From Bradyrhizobium sp. ISRA430 (GTDB taxonomy: Bacteria; Pseudomonadota; Alphaproteobacteria; Rhizobiales; Xanthobacteraceae): a DNA stretch of 64,000 nucleotides. Shown one piece after another: positions 45,973 through 54,643 of the stretch. The stretch lies in the NCBI RefSeq assembly GCF_029909975.1, contig NZ_CP094516.1:6076001-6140000 (forward strand), in the 5' to 3' direction. The position numbers were made by a program, and so were the translations under genes. The notes under the pieces were generated by a model. It made no database searches. It saw nothing but the letters and a program-made list of their open reading frames with translations, and was not told the DNA's origin. Numbering within the stretch: the first letter of the stretch is position 1; every line of letters begins with the position of its first letter.

Positions 45973-46938
45973 ATGAGACTGCTCTGGATAGCCATGGCTG
46001 CGGTGGCGGCGATGCTGGCGGGTCCCGCGTCGGGCCAGCAATGGCCGGCGCGCAATGTCAAGCTGATCGTGCCCTATCCGGCCGGCGGCAATGTCGACAG
46101 CGCGGCTCGCATTGTCGCCGACAAGCTTCAGGAGCGGCTCGGCCAGCCCTTCATCATCGAGAACAAGGCCGGTGCCGGCGGCATGATCGCTGGCGAAGCC
46201 TTCGCGAAATCGCCGAACGACGGCTACACGCTGTTCGTCGGCGCCAACGGTCCGGTGCTGTTCGCGACCGAGATCAACAAGCGCGACGCCTATAGCTGGA
46301 AGCGGGATTTCCTCCCCATCTCGACCATCTCGATGACGCCGCTGGTGCTCGAGGTCCACCCATCCGTCCAGGCTGCGAACTTCAAGGAGTTTCTCGACCT
46401 TGCCAAGCGCGAGCCTGGCAAGCTGACGATGGCCTCGCCCGGTCCGGGAACCACCAACCATCTCCTCAGCGAATTGATGCAGTCCAGCCTTGGCCTGCAA
46501 TGGGTCACCGCGCATTACCGCGGCAATGCGCCGGCGACCAACGACCTGCTCGGCGGCCAGGTGCAGTTCGCCTTCGACCAGCTTTCGGTCAGCCTGCAAT
46601 ACATCAAGACCGGCCTGTTCCGCGCGCTTGCCGTCACCAGCCCGCATCGCCTGAAAGCGCTGCCTGACGTGCCGACCTTCGCCGAGCTTGGCTACAAGGA
46701 TTTCGATGCCCAGACCTTCACCGGCCTGTTCGCGCCTGCCGGCACGCCGGCGCCGGTCGTGGACAAGCTGCATGAGACGCTGGTGGCGATCCTCAAAGAC
46801 CCCGGCGTGGTGGACAAGTTCGACAAGCTCGGAGCGGAAGCGGTTCCGATGACGCCGGCCGAGTTCACGGCCTATCTGGAGCGCGAGGATGCCAAGTGGA
46901 TTCCGATCGTGCGCAAGGCCAACATCAGGGCTGACTGA
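45973..46938 (+). CDS. Bug-family (TctC) periplasmic solute-binding protein
   Basis: A 321-residue tripartite-tricarboxylate-type binding protein. A signal peptide (MRLLWIAMAAVAAMLAGPA, cleavage near GQQ) precedes the typical Bug start WPARNVKLIVPYPAGGNVD, then NKAGAGGMIAGEAFAKSPNDGYT and HYRGNAPATNDLLGGQVQF. Such proteins bind carboxylates; here no TctA/TctB permease is adjacent, as is usual for orphan Bug proteins. ATG 45973 follows GGGAGG. First gene of the operon regulated by the divergent IclR protein. Confidence 0.9.
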   Translation: MRLLWIAMAAVAAMLAGPASGQQWPARNVKLIVPYPAGGNVDSAARIVADKLQERLGQPFIIENKAGAGGMIAGEAFAKSPNDGYTLFVGANGPVLFATEINKRDAYSWKRDFLPISTISMTPLVLEVHPSVQAANFKEFLDLAKREPGKLTMASPGPGTTNHLLSELMQSSLGLQWVTAHYRGNAPATNDLLGGQVQFAFDQLSVSLQYIKTGLFRALAVTSPHRLKALPDVPTFAELGYKDFDAQTFTGLFAPAGTPAPVVDKLHETLVAILKDPGVVDKFDKLGAEAVPMTPAEFTAYLEREDAKWIPIVRKANIRAD

Positions 46939-46941
46939 GCG

Positions 46942-47559
46942 ATGCAGATCGATCCTAGCGATCTCGGCGCAGAGCGCATCTATCGGCTGATGACCGGCAT
47001 CGTGGTGCCGCGCCCGATCGCCTGGGTGACCAGCCTGTCGCGGAACGGCGTGCTCAATCTCGCGCCTTTCAGCGCCTTCACCTTCGTCTCGCAGAAGCCG
47101 CCGATGCTCGCCATCAGCGTCGGCCGCAAGGGAAGCGACTACAAGGACACCGCGCACAACATCCTCGATACCGAGGAATACGTGATTCACATCGCCGACA
47201 CTCCGCTGATGAATGCGGTGCACGACAGCTCCATCGAGCATCCGCCCGAGGTCAGCGAGGTCGAGGCGCTTGGCCTCGAGACGCATCCCAGCGAGCGCAT
47301 CAAGGTGCCGCGGCTCGCCGCCGCGCCGGTCGCGATGGAATGCCGCTTCCGGCAGTGCCTCGAATTCGGAGAAGCCCGCAGCCGGCTCATCGTCGGCGAG
47401 GTCGTGATGTTCCACCTCCGCGACGGCCTTCTGACCAACGGCAAGGTCGAGACCGAGGCGCTCGACCCGATCGCCCGCATTGGCGGGCCGCGCTATGCCC
47501 GTCTCGGCGAGATCGTGACGCTGCACACCGTCTTCCAGACTCCGAAATCGACCGATTGA
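46942..47559 (+). CDS. Flavin reductase family protein (FMN-binding split barrel)
   Basis: A 205-residue protein of the flavin reductase/DIM6-NTAB family. Visible family stretches are RLMTGIVVPRPIAWVTSLS, NLAPFSAFTFVSQKPPML and GRKGSDYKDTAHNI. It probably binds FMN and reduces it for a two-component monooxygenase, or acts on a ring intermediate; no partner oxygenase is in this operon. It starts three bases after the Bug gene stop and is followed by the FAH-fold enzyme genes. Confidence 0.88.
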   Translation: MQIDPSDLGAERIYRLMTGIVVPRPIAWVTSLSRNGVLNLAPFSAFTFVSQKPPMLAISVGRKGSDYKDTAHNILDTEEYVIHIADTPLMNAVHDSSIEHPPEVSEVEALGLETHPSERIKVPRLAAAPVAMECRFRQCLEFGEARSRLIVGEVVMFHLRDGLLTNGKVETEALDPIARIGGPRYARLGEIVTLHTVFQTPKSTD

Positions 47560-47612
47560 GCGCGGGCCGGCGCATACCCGTCGCGCCGCCTGAATAATTT
47601 GGGAGAACGACA

Positions 47613-48473
47613 ATGCGACTGCTGAGCTATCAGGTGGACGGGGAGCTGCGTTACGGCGCGGCCGTCGAAGGCGGTATCGTCGATCTGACCAGGCGGATTG
47701 GCCGGGACTTCTCCGATGTGAAGGCGCTGATTGCGGCCAATGCGCTCGCCGATGCGCAAGAAGCGGTGGCCGGGCAGAAGCCCGACTATGCGCTTGCGGA
47801 CCTGGTCCTGCTCCCGCCGGTGCTCGCGCCGGAAAAGCTCTGGTGCATCGGCGTCAACTACGCCGAGCGCAACGCGGAATACAAAGACAATTCCGATCTG
47901 CCAAAATATCCGAGCCTGTTCGTGCGCAGCATGTCCTCGATGACCGGCTCTGGCCAGTCGATCGAGAAGCCGAACGTGTCGGAGCAGCTTGATTACGAGG
48001 GCGAGCTGGTCATCGTGATCGGCCAAGGCGGCCGACACATTCCACGCGAAAAAGCCTGGTCGCACATCTTCGGCATGACGCTGTGCAACGAGGGCACCGT
48101 GCGGGATTGGCTGCGCCACGGCAAGTTCAACGTCACGCAGGGCAAGAATTTCGATCGCTCCGGCAGCATCGGCCCGTGGATCGTCACGGCGGACGAGCTC
48201 GATCCGCGCGGTCCGCACGACATCGTCACGCGCGTGAACGGCGAGGTGCGCCAGCAGGATACGACCGAACGGCTGATGTTCCCGTTCGACTTCCTGATCT
48301 CCTATCTCTCCACCTTCGCCACGCTGAAGCCGGGCGACATGATCGTGACGGGCACGCCGACCGGGGCCGGCGCGCGTTTTGATCCACCACGATGGCTTAA
48401 GGTCGGCGACGTCGTCGAGGTCGAGTCGCGCCGCATCGGCGTGCTCAGCAATACAGTGGCGGCGGAGAGTTAA
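47613..48473 (+). CDS. Fumarylacetoacetate hydrolase family protein
   Basis: A 286-residue FAH-fold enzyme. The metal-binding acidic residues are in SEQLDYEGELVIVIG, with KNFDRSGSIGPWIVTADEL, DTTERLMFPFDFLISYLST and GTPTGAGARFDPP as typical segments. Members are C-C hydrolases, decarboxylases or isomerases of diketo acids (for example in homoprotocatechuate or gentisate degradation). The next gene encodes a related hydratase, as HpaG and HpaH are paired elsewhere, so a lower aromatic meta-cleavage role is likely. GGGAG precedes the ATG. Confidence 0.88.
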   Translation: MRLLSYQVDGELRYGAAVEGGIVDLTRRIGRDFSDVKALIAANALADAQEAVAGQKPDYALADLVLLPPVLAPEKLWCIGVNYAERNAEYKDNSDLPKYPSLFVRSMSSMTGSGQSIEKPNVSEQLDYEGELVIVIGQGGRHIPREKAWSHIFGMTLCNEGTVRDWLRHGKFNVTQGKNFDRSGSIGPWIVTADELDPRGPHDIVTRVNGEVRQQDTTERLMFPFDFLISYLSTFATLKPGDMIVTGTPTGAGARFDPPRWLKVGDVVEVESRRIGVLSNTVAAES

Positions 48474-48476
48474 GCC

Positions 48477-49280
48477 GTGCTCGATGTCGCCACGATTGAA
48501 CGTCTCGCCAACAGCCTGGACGAGGCCGAGCGCACCAAGACGCTGATCCCGATGTTTTCGAAGGACCATCCCGGCATCACCATCGCGGACGCCTATGCCA
48601 TCCAGCGCGCCTGGACCAAGCTCCAGCTCGGCCGCGGCCGCGTCATCAGGGGTCACAAGATCGGCCTGACCTCGAAGGCGATGCAGAATGCGGTCGGCAT
48701 CACTGAGCCCGATTACGGCGTGCTGTTCGCCGACATGTTCTATGCGGACGCCGGCCCCATTCCGTTCGATCGCTTTCACGCGCCAAGAATCGAGGTCGAG
48801 CTCGCCTTCGTGCTGAAAGCGCCGCTGCGCGGGCCGGACTGCACCATCTTCGACGTGCTCAACGCCTCCGACTACGTGACGCCGGCGCTCGAGATCCTGG
48901 AGACGCGCATGCACCGCGTCGATCCCGAAACCGGCAAGACCCGCAAGGTCATGGACACGATCTCGGACAATGCCGCGAACGCCGCGCTCGTGCTGGGCGG
49001 GCGGCCGTTCCGCCCGATGGATGCCGACTTGCGCTGGATCGGCGCGCTCTTGTTCCGCAACGGCGAGGTCGAGGAGACCGGGCTTGCCGCCGGCGTGCTC
49101 AACCATCCCGCCAACGGGATCGCCTGGCTCGCCAACCGGCTCGCGCCACACGACGAATATCTCGCCGCCGGCGAGGTCGTGCTGGCGGGATCGTTCACGC
49201 GGCCGGTCGACATCCGCCGCGGCGACACGTTCCACGCCGACTATGGCGGGTTCGGTTCGGTGTCGTGCCAGTTTGTCTGA
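48477..49280 (+). CDS. HpaH/MhpD-type 2-oxo-alkenoate hydratase
   Basis: A 267-residue hydratase of the 2-keto-4-pentenoate/2-oxo-hepta-3-ene-1,7-dioate type. Metal ligands are in the segment [12 protein letters not shown], with [17 protein letters not shown] near residue 60 and [13 protein letters not shown] near the C-terminus. It would add water to an enol acid produced by the preceding FAH-fold enzyme. GTG 48477 starts three bases after the previous stop. Closest in layout to HpaH/HpcG of 4-hydroxyphenylacetate degradation; the actual substrate is not proven. Confidence 0.87.
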   Translation: MLDVATIERLANSLDEAERTKTLIPMFSKDHPGITIADAYAIQRAWTKLQLGRGRVIRGHKIGLTSKAMQNAVGITEPDYGVLFADMFYADAGPIPFDRFHAPRIEVELAFVLKAPLRGPDCTIFDVLNASDYVTPALEILETRMHRVDPETGKTRKVMDTISDNAANAALVLGGRPFRPMDADLRWIGALLFRNGEVEETGLAAGVLNHPANGIAWLANRLAPHDEYLAAGEVVLAGSFTRPVDIRRGDTFHADYGGFGSVSCQFV

Positions 49281-49305
49281 ACCAACAAGCAAGAGGAAGC
49301 GAACG

Positions 49306-49701
49306 ATGACGGGTCATACGCGGCGCAAGAGCATTCACATCGGCGGCTTCAAGCACGCCAATCCGATTCCGAACGCCTGCCGTATCGGCAATCTCGTGAT
49401 GTCGGGCGTCATCCTCGGCCGCGATGGCGCGACCGGCTCCATGCCGGAGAGCCTGGAGGCCCAATGCGCCAACATGTTCGCGCATATGAAGGCGACGGTG
49501 GAGGCCGCCGGCGGCACCACCGATGACATCATCAAGATGACGGTGTGGCTGAAGGATCGCTCGCAGCGCGGCCCGGTCAACGCCGAGTGGTTGAAGATGT
49601 TTCCGGACGAACATTCGCGCCCGGCGCGCCACGCGCTGCCGATGGACAACATGGATGGCGGCGCGCTGGTGCAGTGCGACTTCACCGCCGTGATCGACTG
49701 A
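49306..49701 (+). CDS. RidA/YjgF family protein
   Basis: A 131-residue RidA-like protein. Family segments are NACRIGNLVMSGVILGRDG, ANMFAHMKATVEAAGGTTDD and HALPMDNMDGGALVQCDF. RidA proteins deaminate reactive enamine/imine intermediates, and related ones act on aminoacrylate-type ring fragments in aromatic operons. Here it lies between the hydratase and the LigI-like hydrolase genes, suggesting that the pathway passes through an unstable enol or enamine. AAGAGGAAG precedes the ATG. The usual RidA arginine position could not be confirmed by eye. Confidence 0.85.
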   Translation: MTGHTRRKSIHIGGFKHANPIPNACRIGNLVMSGVILGRDGATGSMPESLEAQCANMFAHMKATVEAAGGTTDDIIKMTVWLKDRSQRGPVNAEWLKMFPDEHSRPARHALPMDNMDGGALVQCDFTAVID

Positions 49702-49714
49702 AGGAGCATTGCGC

Positions 49715-50590
49715 ATGCCGACCTATCTGCCGTTCGACCCCAATCCGCGCCGCCCGCTCAAGGCGCCGCCGCCGAAGACAGTCGACAGCCAGTTTCACGT
49801 GCTGGGTCCGCTGGACAAATATCCGATCCGCCCCGGTGCGGCCTATCAGATGCCGTCGGCGACTTGGGAGGCGGCGCTGCGCATGCACAAGACGCTCGGC
49901 ATCGAGCGCGGCATCATCGTGCAGACCACGACCTATGGCGCGGATCATTCCGTTGTGCTCGACGGGCTCGCCGCCATGGGACCGAACTATCGCGGCTGCG
50001 CCAACGCCTTGGTCTTCGCCGAAGCGAGCGACGCGTACCTTGCGAAGCTGGATGACGCAGGCGTCCGCGGCGCGCGCTTCAGCTTTCGCCAGGAACTCGG
50101 CGCCGTGCTCTCGGATCAGGACTTCGCCCGTGCGATTGCGCGAATCCGCGAGCTCGGCTGGTATGTCAAGATCCAACCCGAGAAGGACGGCATCGTCTCA
50201 AGCGTCGCGAAGTACGAGAAGCTCGATGTGCCCGTGCTGATTGACCACATGGCGCGGCCCGAGCCCGTGCGCGGCAAGGACGACCCCAATCTGCGCAAGA
50301 TGCTCGAGCTGCTCGCCAAGGGCAATTTCTGGGTCATGTTGTCGCTTGGCGAGAAGACCTCGCAGGCCGGCCCTCCTTACGACGACGTGATCCCGATCGC
50401 GCGCAGCTATATCGAGGCCGCACCCGACCGTTGCGTCTGGGCCAGCGACTGGCCGCATCCGGTCTCGGTGAAGCAGCCGCCCAATGATGCCGACCTGATC
50501 GAACTGATGTACCGCTATGCCCCGGACCAGGCGACGCTGGAAAAGATCATGGTGCACAATCCGGCCAAGCTGTTCGGCTTTCCGGATTAG
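49715..50590 (+). CDS. Amidohydrolase 2 family protein (LigI-like lactonase)
   Basis: A 291-residue TIM-barrel hydrolase of the amidohydrolase-2 family, similar to 2-pyrone-4,6-dicarboxylate lactonase LigI. It has TVDSQFHVLGP (HxH-like metal site altered to QFHV), VLIDHMARPEP, and WASDWPHPVSV with the catalytic Asp, plus the C-terminal NPAKLFGF. AAGGAG lies eight bases before ATG 49715. As the last gene of the operon it may open a lactone ring formed from the aromatic or dicarboxylate substrate. Confidence 0.87.
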   Translation: MPTYLPFDPNPRRPLKAPPPKTVDSQFHVLGPLDKYPIRPGAAYQMPSATWEAALRMHKTLGIERGIIVQTTTYGADHSVVLDGLAAMGPNYRGCANALVFAEASDAYLAKLDDAGVRGARFSFRQELGAVLSDQDFARAIARIRELGWYVKIQPEKDGIVSSVAKYEKLDVPVLIDHMARPEPVRGKDDPNLRKMLELLAKGNFWVMLSLGEKTSQAGPPYDDVIPIARSYIEAAPDRCVWASDWPHPVSVKQPPNDADLIELMYRYAPDQATLEKIMVHNPAKLFGFPD

Positions 50591-50627
50591 AGCGTGACGA
50601 AATTAGGTCGCGGCGGCAAATTCGATA

Positions 50628-50651
50628 TCGTCCTGGCTTTTGCCAGGACGA
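50628..50651. terminator. Bidirectional terminator-like hairpin
   Basis: TCGTCCTGGC and GCCAGGACGA form a perfect 10-bp stem around a TTTT loop, between the convergent LigI-like and luciferase-like genes. It is a short member of the palindromic repeat family seen at 23942-24081 and 60337-60452. Confidence 0.65.
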
Positions 50652-50708
50652 CAGCGGAGTGTTTAGCGCGAGTGCGCCTTCGTCTTCGCCGATATCAACA
50701 TCTTCGCT

Positions 50709-51707
50709 TCAAGGCGCCCCCAGCCTGTCGCGCACCTCGGCAGCGATCTCGAAGGAGCGAAGCCGCGCGGCGTGATCGTAGATCTGTCCCGTCGTCATCA
50801 ATTCGTCCGCGCCGGTCTGATCGATCAACGCCTTCAGCCCGCGCTCGATGACTGCGGGCGAGCCGACTACGGAGCAGGCGAGCGACTGGCCGACGCCGGC
50901 CTTCTCCGCAGGCGACCATAACGCGTCCATGTCGTCGACCGGCGGCGGAAGGGGCCCAGGCGTGCCGCGGCGCAAATTGATGAACTGCTGCTGCAGCGAG
51001 GAGAACATGCGCTGCGCATCAGTGTCGCTGTCGGCGGCGAACACGTTGACGCCGATCATCGCATAGGGCCGGTCGAGCTGCGCGGACGGCTCGAAGCGCG
51101 ACCGGTATTCGCTCAGCGCCTGCATCATCATGCCAGGTGCGAAGTGCGAGGCGAACGCGAAGGGCAGGCCAAGCATCGCCGCGAGCTGTGCGCCGAACGT
51201 GCTCGAGCCGAGGATCCAGAGCGGCACCTTGAGCCCCATGCCGGGCACGGCGCGGATGGCCTGGTTTGGCTGCACGTCGCCGAGCAGCGCCTGCAATTCC
51301 AAGACGTCATGCGGAAAATTTTCGGCAGCCGTGGCGAGGTCGCGCCGCAGCGCTCGCGCGGTGAACTGGTCAGTGCCCGGTGCACGCCCGAGCCCGAGAT
51401 CGATCCGCCCCGGATACAGCGACTCCAGCGTGCCGAACTGCTCAGCGATGATCAGAGGCGAATGGTTCGGCAGCATGATGCCGCCGGAGCCGACGCGGAT
51501 CGTCTTGGTGCCGCCTGCGACATGGGCGATCACCACCGACGTCGCGGCGCTGGCGATGCCGGTCATGTTGTGATGCTCGGCCAGCCAGAACCGTTTGTAG
51601 CCCCAAGCCTCGGCATGCTGGGCGAGATCGAGCGAATTGGCAAACGCCTGCGCCGCATCGCCACCTTGGCGGATGGGGGCGAGGTCGAGCACGGAGAATG
51701 GGATCAT
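50709..51707 (-). CDS. LLM-class flavin-dependent oxidoreductase
   Basis: A 332-residue luciferase-like monooxygenase of the single-component alkanal type (YhbW-like). Typical stretches are [15 protein letters not shown] at the start, [33 protein letters not shown], and [14 protein letters not shown]. It should use reduced FMN to oxidise a small organic substrate, unknown. ATG 51707 is preferred since the longer frame has no ribosome-binding site. It is the last core gene before the tRNA-bounded island. Confidence 0.9.
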   Translation of the reverse strand: MIPFSVLDLAPIRQGGDAAQAFANSLDLAQHAEAWGYKRFWLAEHHNMTGIASAATSVVIAHVAGGTKTIRVGSGGIMLPNHSPLIIAEQFGTLESLYPGRIDLGLGRAPGTDQFTARALRRDLATAAENFPHDVLELQALLGDVQPNQAIRAVPGMGLKVPLWILGSSTFGAQLAAMLGLPFAFASHFAPGMMMQALSEYRSRFEPSAQLDRPYAMIGVNVFAADSDTDAQRMFSSLQQQFINLRRGTPGPLPPPVDDMDALWSPAEKAGVGQSLACSVVGSPAVIERGLKALIDQTGADELMTTGQIYDHAARLRSFEIAAEVRDRLGAP

Positions 51708-51831
51708 GCGAGGACACCGGAGTTGCGCAATTATGCGCGCTTGTAAGCTTAACATGTAGTGTCCGCGGCACGCGGCCGGTCACCCATTTGGGCAACGACG
51801 CCATCCAAAATTGCTGTGCATGGTATAAGAG

Positions 51832-51893
51832 TGGTGCTGCCGGGCAGGATTGAGCTGTCGACCTTTCCATTGCCAATGGAGAGGGTACCAATG
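51832..51893 (-). pseudogene. Degenerate tRNA-Thr 3' half (direct repeat, possible att site)
   Basis: 51832-51880 matches 55194-55242, the 3' half of the intact tRNA-Thr(GGT) gene, with six mismatches in 49 positions. The CCA end, acceptor 3' strand and most of the T arm are kept, but the T stem has a mismatch and T54 is lost. The anticodon-loop position now reads GGC, and no matching 5' acceptor strand exists. It is thus not a functional tRNA. A partial tRNA copy in direct orientation on the 3' side of the intact gene is the usual trace of an integrative element. Confidence 0.7.
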
Positions 51894-51912
51894 CCTTGGT
51901 CTCGGGAAGGCC

Positions 51913-52959
51913 TTATAGGCGGCGAATAAGAGCTTTTGACCAACTCATACATGCTTCGATCGCCCAGTCGGACTGAACTGGATTCAGGGCGGGCGCAAAC
52001 GAATCTCCTGCACCATGACCCAACGGATTGCGGACTTTCGCAAAGAAGGCCTTTAGCGCGTCAGCCTCCCATCCCCCAATCAGAGACCCGCGGACAAGAT
52101 TGTCAATGTAGTTCGCCGCACCTCTCTCCTTTCCAGTTGATAGATTCCTATCGTTCGAAATGATTTTGATGGTGCTTTCCAAGGCCTTTGCCGCGTGGAA
52201 CGGGGCATCGCCCAAACCGTTGTCGCGACGGTCGAAGGCTTCTTTCATCTCCAAATCAACATTCCTCCATTTGGGGTCGGCAACCAACTCCCAGAAGGGG
52301 ATCTCGATTGTTTCCGCAGAGAGGGCATCGTCAGCGAGCTGAATGAAGCCGTTGTGATAGTGAAGCCTAGTTTCGGCCTGACGAAAGCGCTCGTTCAGCT
52401 CGATGACAGAATCCGAATAGAGTATGTTTTGGCGCTTGTTGATCTCGATTAGGTGTTCCGCGGGATCGCCCGGCAAGACGAGCCGGCCGGTGCTCCGTCG
52501 GCGTCGTTCTCTCTCGGATTTGACGGCGTTCGGCAGGGCGGCGTTCGACGCCGCAACTTCATCGCCGCACTTGCGAAAACCGATCTCAATCAAACTAATC
52601 CGCTCCTTGATAAAGCGGTCGGCAGTAATGCCTGTATTCGGATCGAAGTTCTGCAATATCCAATTTTTGCAAATGTAGTCGTATTCCCAGGTGCCTGACA
52701 TAAAAGCCCCCGAGGGGGCCGTGAATGCATAAGCAACGGGGGAAAGAGAATCTAATCCCAATTCCATCGATATACTTGATTGCAAGTCTTGCCAAAACGC
52801 CTTGCCGCCGGCGTCAACTCTACCATTCGAGTCATAGTAGGGGCGTAGCTGATCAAGCAGAATTCGAAAGCCCTGTACGATGAGGCGTCGTTCGGGGACG
52901 CCAAACGCGTGCCATATCTTGGTTTTTGAGTATCGGTTCGCAAAGATGTCAGTAAGCAT
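51913..52959 (-). CDS. AbiJ-type protein with C-terminal HEPN (Rx4H) domain
   Basis: A 348-residue protein. The N-terminal part (IFANRYSKTKIWHAFGVPER, then RLIVQGFRILLDQLRPYY, and GITADRFIKERISLIEIGFR near residue 115) resembles the AbiJ N-terminal domain 4 of abortive-infection proteins, as I recall it. The C-terminal 100 residues (GDAPFHAAKALESTIKIISN to the end) form an all-helical HEPN-like domain with the ribonuclease-type signature R310-x4-H315 (RNPLGHGAG). A phage-triggered RNase toxin is a reasonable expectation, not proven. The gene overlaps the 94-aa frame upstream by 11 bp. Base composition is clearly more AT-rich than the flanking chromosome. Confidence 0.75.
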   Translation of the reverse strand: MLTDIFANRYSKTKIWHAFGVPERRLIVQGFRILLDQLRPYYDSNGRVDAGGKAFWQDLQSSISMELGLDSLSPVAYAFTAPSGAFMSGTWEYDYICKNWILQNFDPNTGITADRFIKERISLIEIGFRKCGDEVAASNAALPNAVKSERERRRRSTGRLVLPGDPAEHLIEINKRQNILYSDSVIELNERFRQAETRLHYHNGFIQLADDALSAETIEIPFWELVADPKWRNVDLEMKEAFDRRDNGLGDAPFHAAKALESTIKIISNDRNLSTGKERGAANYIDNLVRGSLIGGWEADALKAFFAKVRNPLGHGAGDSFAPALNPVQSDWAIEACMSWSKALIRRL

Positions 52960-53233
52960 TTGCTGCGTCCGCTCTGGCTTCTGGCTGCTCGGAAGACGCG
53001 ATAATCAGTTGCGACGCACTTAGGCGCGCACAGCGCAACGCCAACCTCGCCGACGCCCGAATCCCAGCCTCGTCAGCCGAATAATGTCGCGATTCGCCCG
53101 ATAGCGCTATCCGTAGCTCATGTATCGACACTTGTCCGCCTGGAGCAACAATCTCCAAAAGAAGCCGTCGTAGCGGACGCAGGCGTTGGCTAGGATGGTC
53201 CTTGTGAGGCGTTTGAGAATCTCGCAACTGCAT
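52949..53233 (-). CDS. Small protein (94 aa) between the two HEPN genes, unknown
   Basis: A 94-residue frame that overlaps both neighbours: 44 bp with the gene before and 11 bp with the AbiJ-like gene after. Its middle (RLLLEIVAPGGQVSIHELRI, then ALSGESRHYSADEAGIR) has the spacing of a small winged-helix or helix-turn-helix fold, which would suit an operon regulator or antitoxin, but no family is recognised. No strong Shine-Dalgarno is visible, so translational coupling would be needed. It could also be a chance frame filling the 230-bp gap. Confidence 0.45.
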   Translation of the reverse strand: MQLRDSQTPHKDHPSQRLRPLRRLLLEIVAPGGQVSIHELRIALSGESRHYSADEAGIRASARLALRCARLSASQLIIASSEQPEARADAANAY

Positions 53234-54425
53234 TCTGAACTACCGCCAAGGCAGCCTTCAAAATGCGAACATCCTCCCCACCGAATCTGATTCCCAATTG
53301 ATGAGCTTTGTGGGGGTGCGCCAGATTTATGCGCTGTGCTCCATTGACGCCGAACAGCCGCTTCGAAACTGTTGAGCGATCTTCGTCGAAATATGCTTCG
53401 AATGCAGGCCAGTTGTCTCGGAGTATCTCGATAATATCGGCAAAGTAGGCATTACTGTACACGAAGCGTTGAATCTTTTCGTCCCAGAGCTTCTTCCTGA
53501 CGCGCTCGGGCAGAAATTCATCAAGCGAATTCGAGGAGCTCTTCCGGATGAGGACGTCATATACAAACTGTCCCAACATTCTCTCGAGTGTCGCGAAGCG
53601 GTCGTAAGCGTCGGCCCGATCTCTCTCCTTTGATCGCGCTTCCTTATCGATAAAATCAATAAGATTTGCAGCGAACTCTCGATTCTCTTGGATTCCGGCG
53701 ACATATCCTCCCGGAGATTCGTATCCTTCCTTCAGAAGACTAACTGAGAGAAGTATTTGAAGCTCCCGTCCTCGTCGGCGTCGTACAGCCACAGCATTCC
53801 GTCGTCCGGGAATGCCCGATGTGAAGAAATCGCTCTTGCCATCAACTAAGAAGTGCAGTGGAGATGCTTCAATAATTGGAAAGGAGCCAGCTTCGTAGTC
53901 CAATAAATAGGCGCCGTGTCCGACAAGCTTGTGAACGCCGTCAAACAATTCAGGATCATTCAAAGAATTATCTTCGTTGTTGAACTCGCATACATATGGG
54001 GAACTGTGTGAGGAGGTTGCGAGGAGTTCGCTGCCTACCTTCGTGTCCGTGGGATTGCAGCCGAAGCTTCTTAAGAGATCCTCCATTCCCTCCGGAGCTT
54101 GCTTTGTGGTTAGGCTGTGACGCATTCCACCGACTTGGAAGAGAATGGGGCATCCCTCAGAAGCTTTTTCTTTGATCCGTTGCAGCAGACGGGGCGCATC
54201 AGATCCAACTTGACGCAGAGTGACATAATCACCGAGGCAAATGATTATCTCTGCCTCAGCAACGGCGGCCCACACTCGTTCGAGCCATTTTTGTCCATCC
54301 GTTTGACCATCGAAGAAGGGCAATCGACGAACAGGTCGAGACATTCGTTGTCGCGCAAGTTCCGTAAACTGGCTCGCCCGGTCGTTGTATGAGGTGTAAA
54401 TCGGATCGAATATCAGGGCGGTCAT
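53190..54425 (-). CDS. Two-domain protein: alpha/beta N-terminus, Swt1-like HEPN C-terminus
   Basis: A 411-residue protein. Residues 1-270 look like an alpha/beta Rossmann-type domain (ALIFDPIYTSYNDRASQF, AEAEIIICLGDYVTLRQVG, GCPILFQVGG, LVGHGAYLLDY) and may be a class-I-amidotransferase- or ThuA-like fold, but this is not secure. The C-terminal 120 residues (LGQFVYDVLIRKSSSNSLDE, NAYFADIIEILRDNWPAFEA) match the pattern of Swt1-type HEPN domains and end in R365-INLA-H370, the HEPN Rx4H motif. ATG 54425 is chosen; a TTG at 54461 is in frame. It is probably the first gene of the operon with the 94-aa and AbiJ-like proteins. AT-rich for this genome. Confidence 0.7.
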   Translation of the reverse strand: MTALIFDPIYTSYNDRASQFTELARQRMSRPVRRLPFFDGQTDGQKWLERVWAAVAEAEIIICLGDYVTLRQVGSDAPRLLQRIKEKASEGCPILFQVGGMRHSLTTKQAPEGMEDLLRSFGCNPTDTKVGSELLATSSHSSPYVCEFNNEDNSLNDPELFDGVHKLVGHGAYLLDYEAGSFPIIEASPLHFLVDGKSDFFTSGIPGRRNAVAVRRRRGRELQILLSVSLLKEGYESPGGYVAGIQENREFAANLIDFIDKEARSKERDRADAYDRFATLERMLGQFVYDVLIRKSSSNSLDEFLPERVRKKLWDEKIQRFVYSNAYFADIIEILRDNWPAFEAYFDEDRSTVSKRLFGVNGAQRINLAHPHKAHQLGIRFGGEDVRILKAALAVVQNAVARFSNASQGPS

Positions 54426-54445
54426 GGTGGTATAAGCATGTAGGA

Positions 54446-54643
54446 CTACGAGTCTTGGCAAACTTCTGACTTAGATAATGCCGCAAGAGCAAACCAAAGC
54501 ATATAGGATGAATAGAGACCAGCGAACCCATCAAAATCGCCAGCCCATGTCGACCCGTCGGGCAAAACACCTGCCCAATGAAAAAAACCGTCAAGCCTCT
54601 TCCACAAAAAAGATTCTGCTTTACAGAAATTCGGAATTACAGT
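54446..54643 (-). pseudogene. Possible C-terminal gene fragment at island edge
   Basis: From about 54643 to a stop at 54446 the minus strand reads a protein-like stretch (ESFLWKRLDGFFHWAGVLPD, then STWAGDFDGFAGLYSSYMLW) rich in aromatic residues, of natural appearance. Upstream the frame passes abruptly into GC-rich repeat-type sequence of improbable composition. It may be the 3' remnant of a further island gene truncated on its 5' side, 20 bp before the HEPN gene start. Low confidence; it could be chance. Confidence 0.3.

Noticed and set aside
45112..47613. Very long minus-strand frame of 833 codons
   Set aside because: Runs antisense through the Bug and flavin reductase genes; its C-terminal part is a shifted reading of the IclR gene.
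51832..51908. A second functional tRNA gene
   Set aside because: No complementary 5' acceptor strand, a T-stem mismatch and loss of T54; treated as a remnant.
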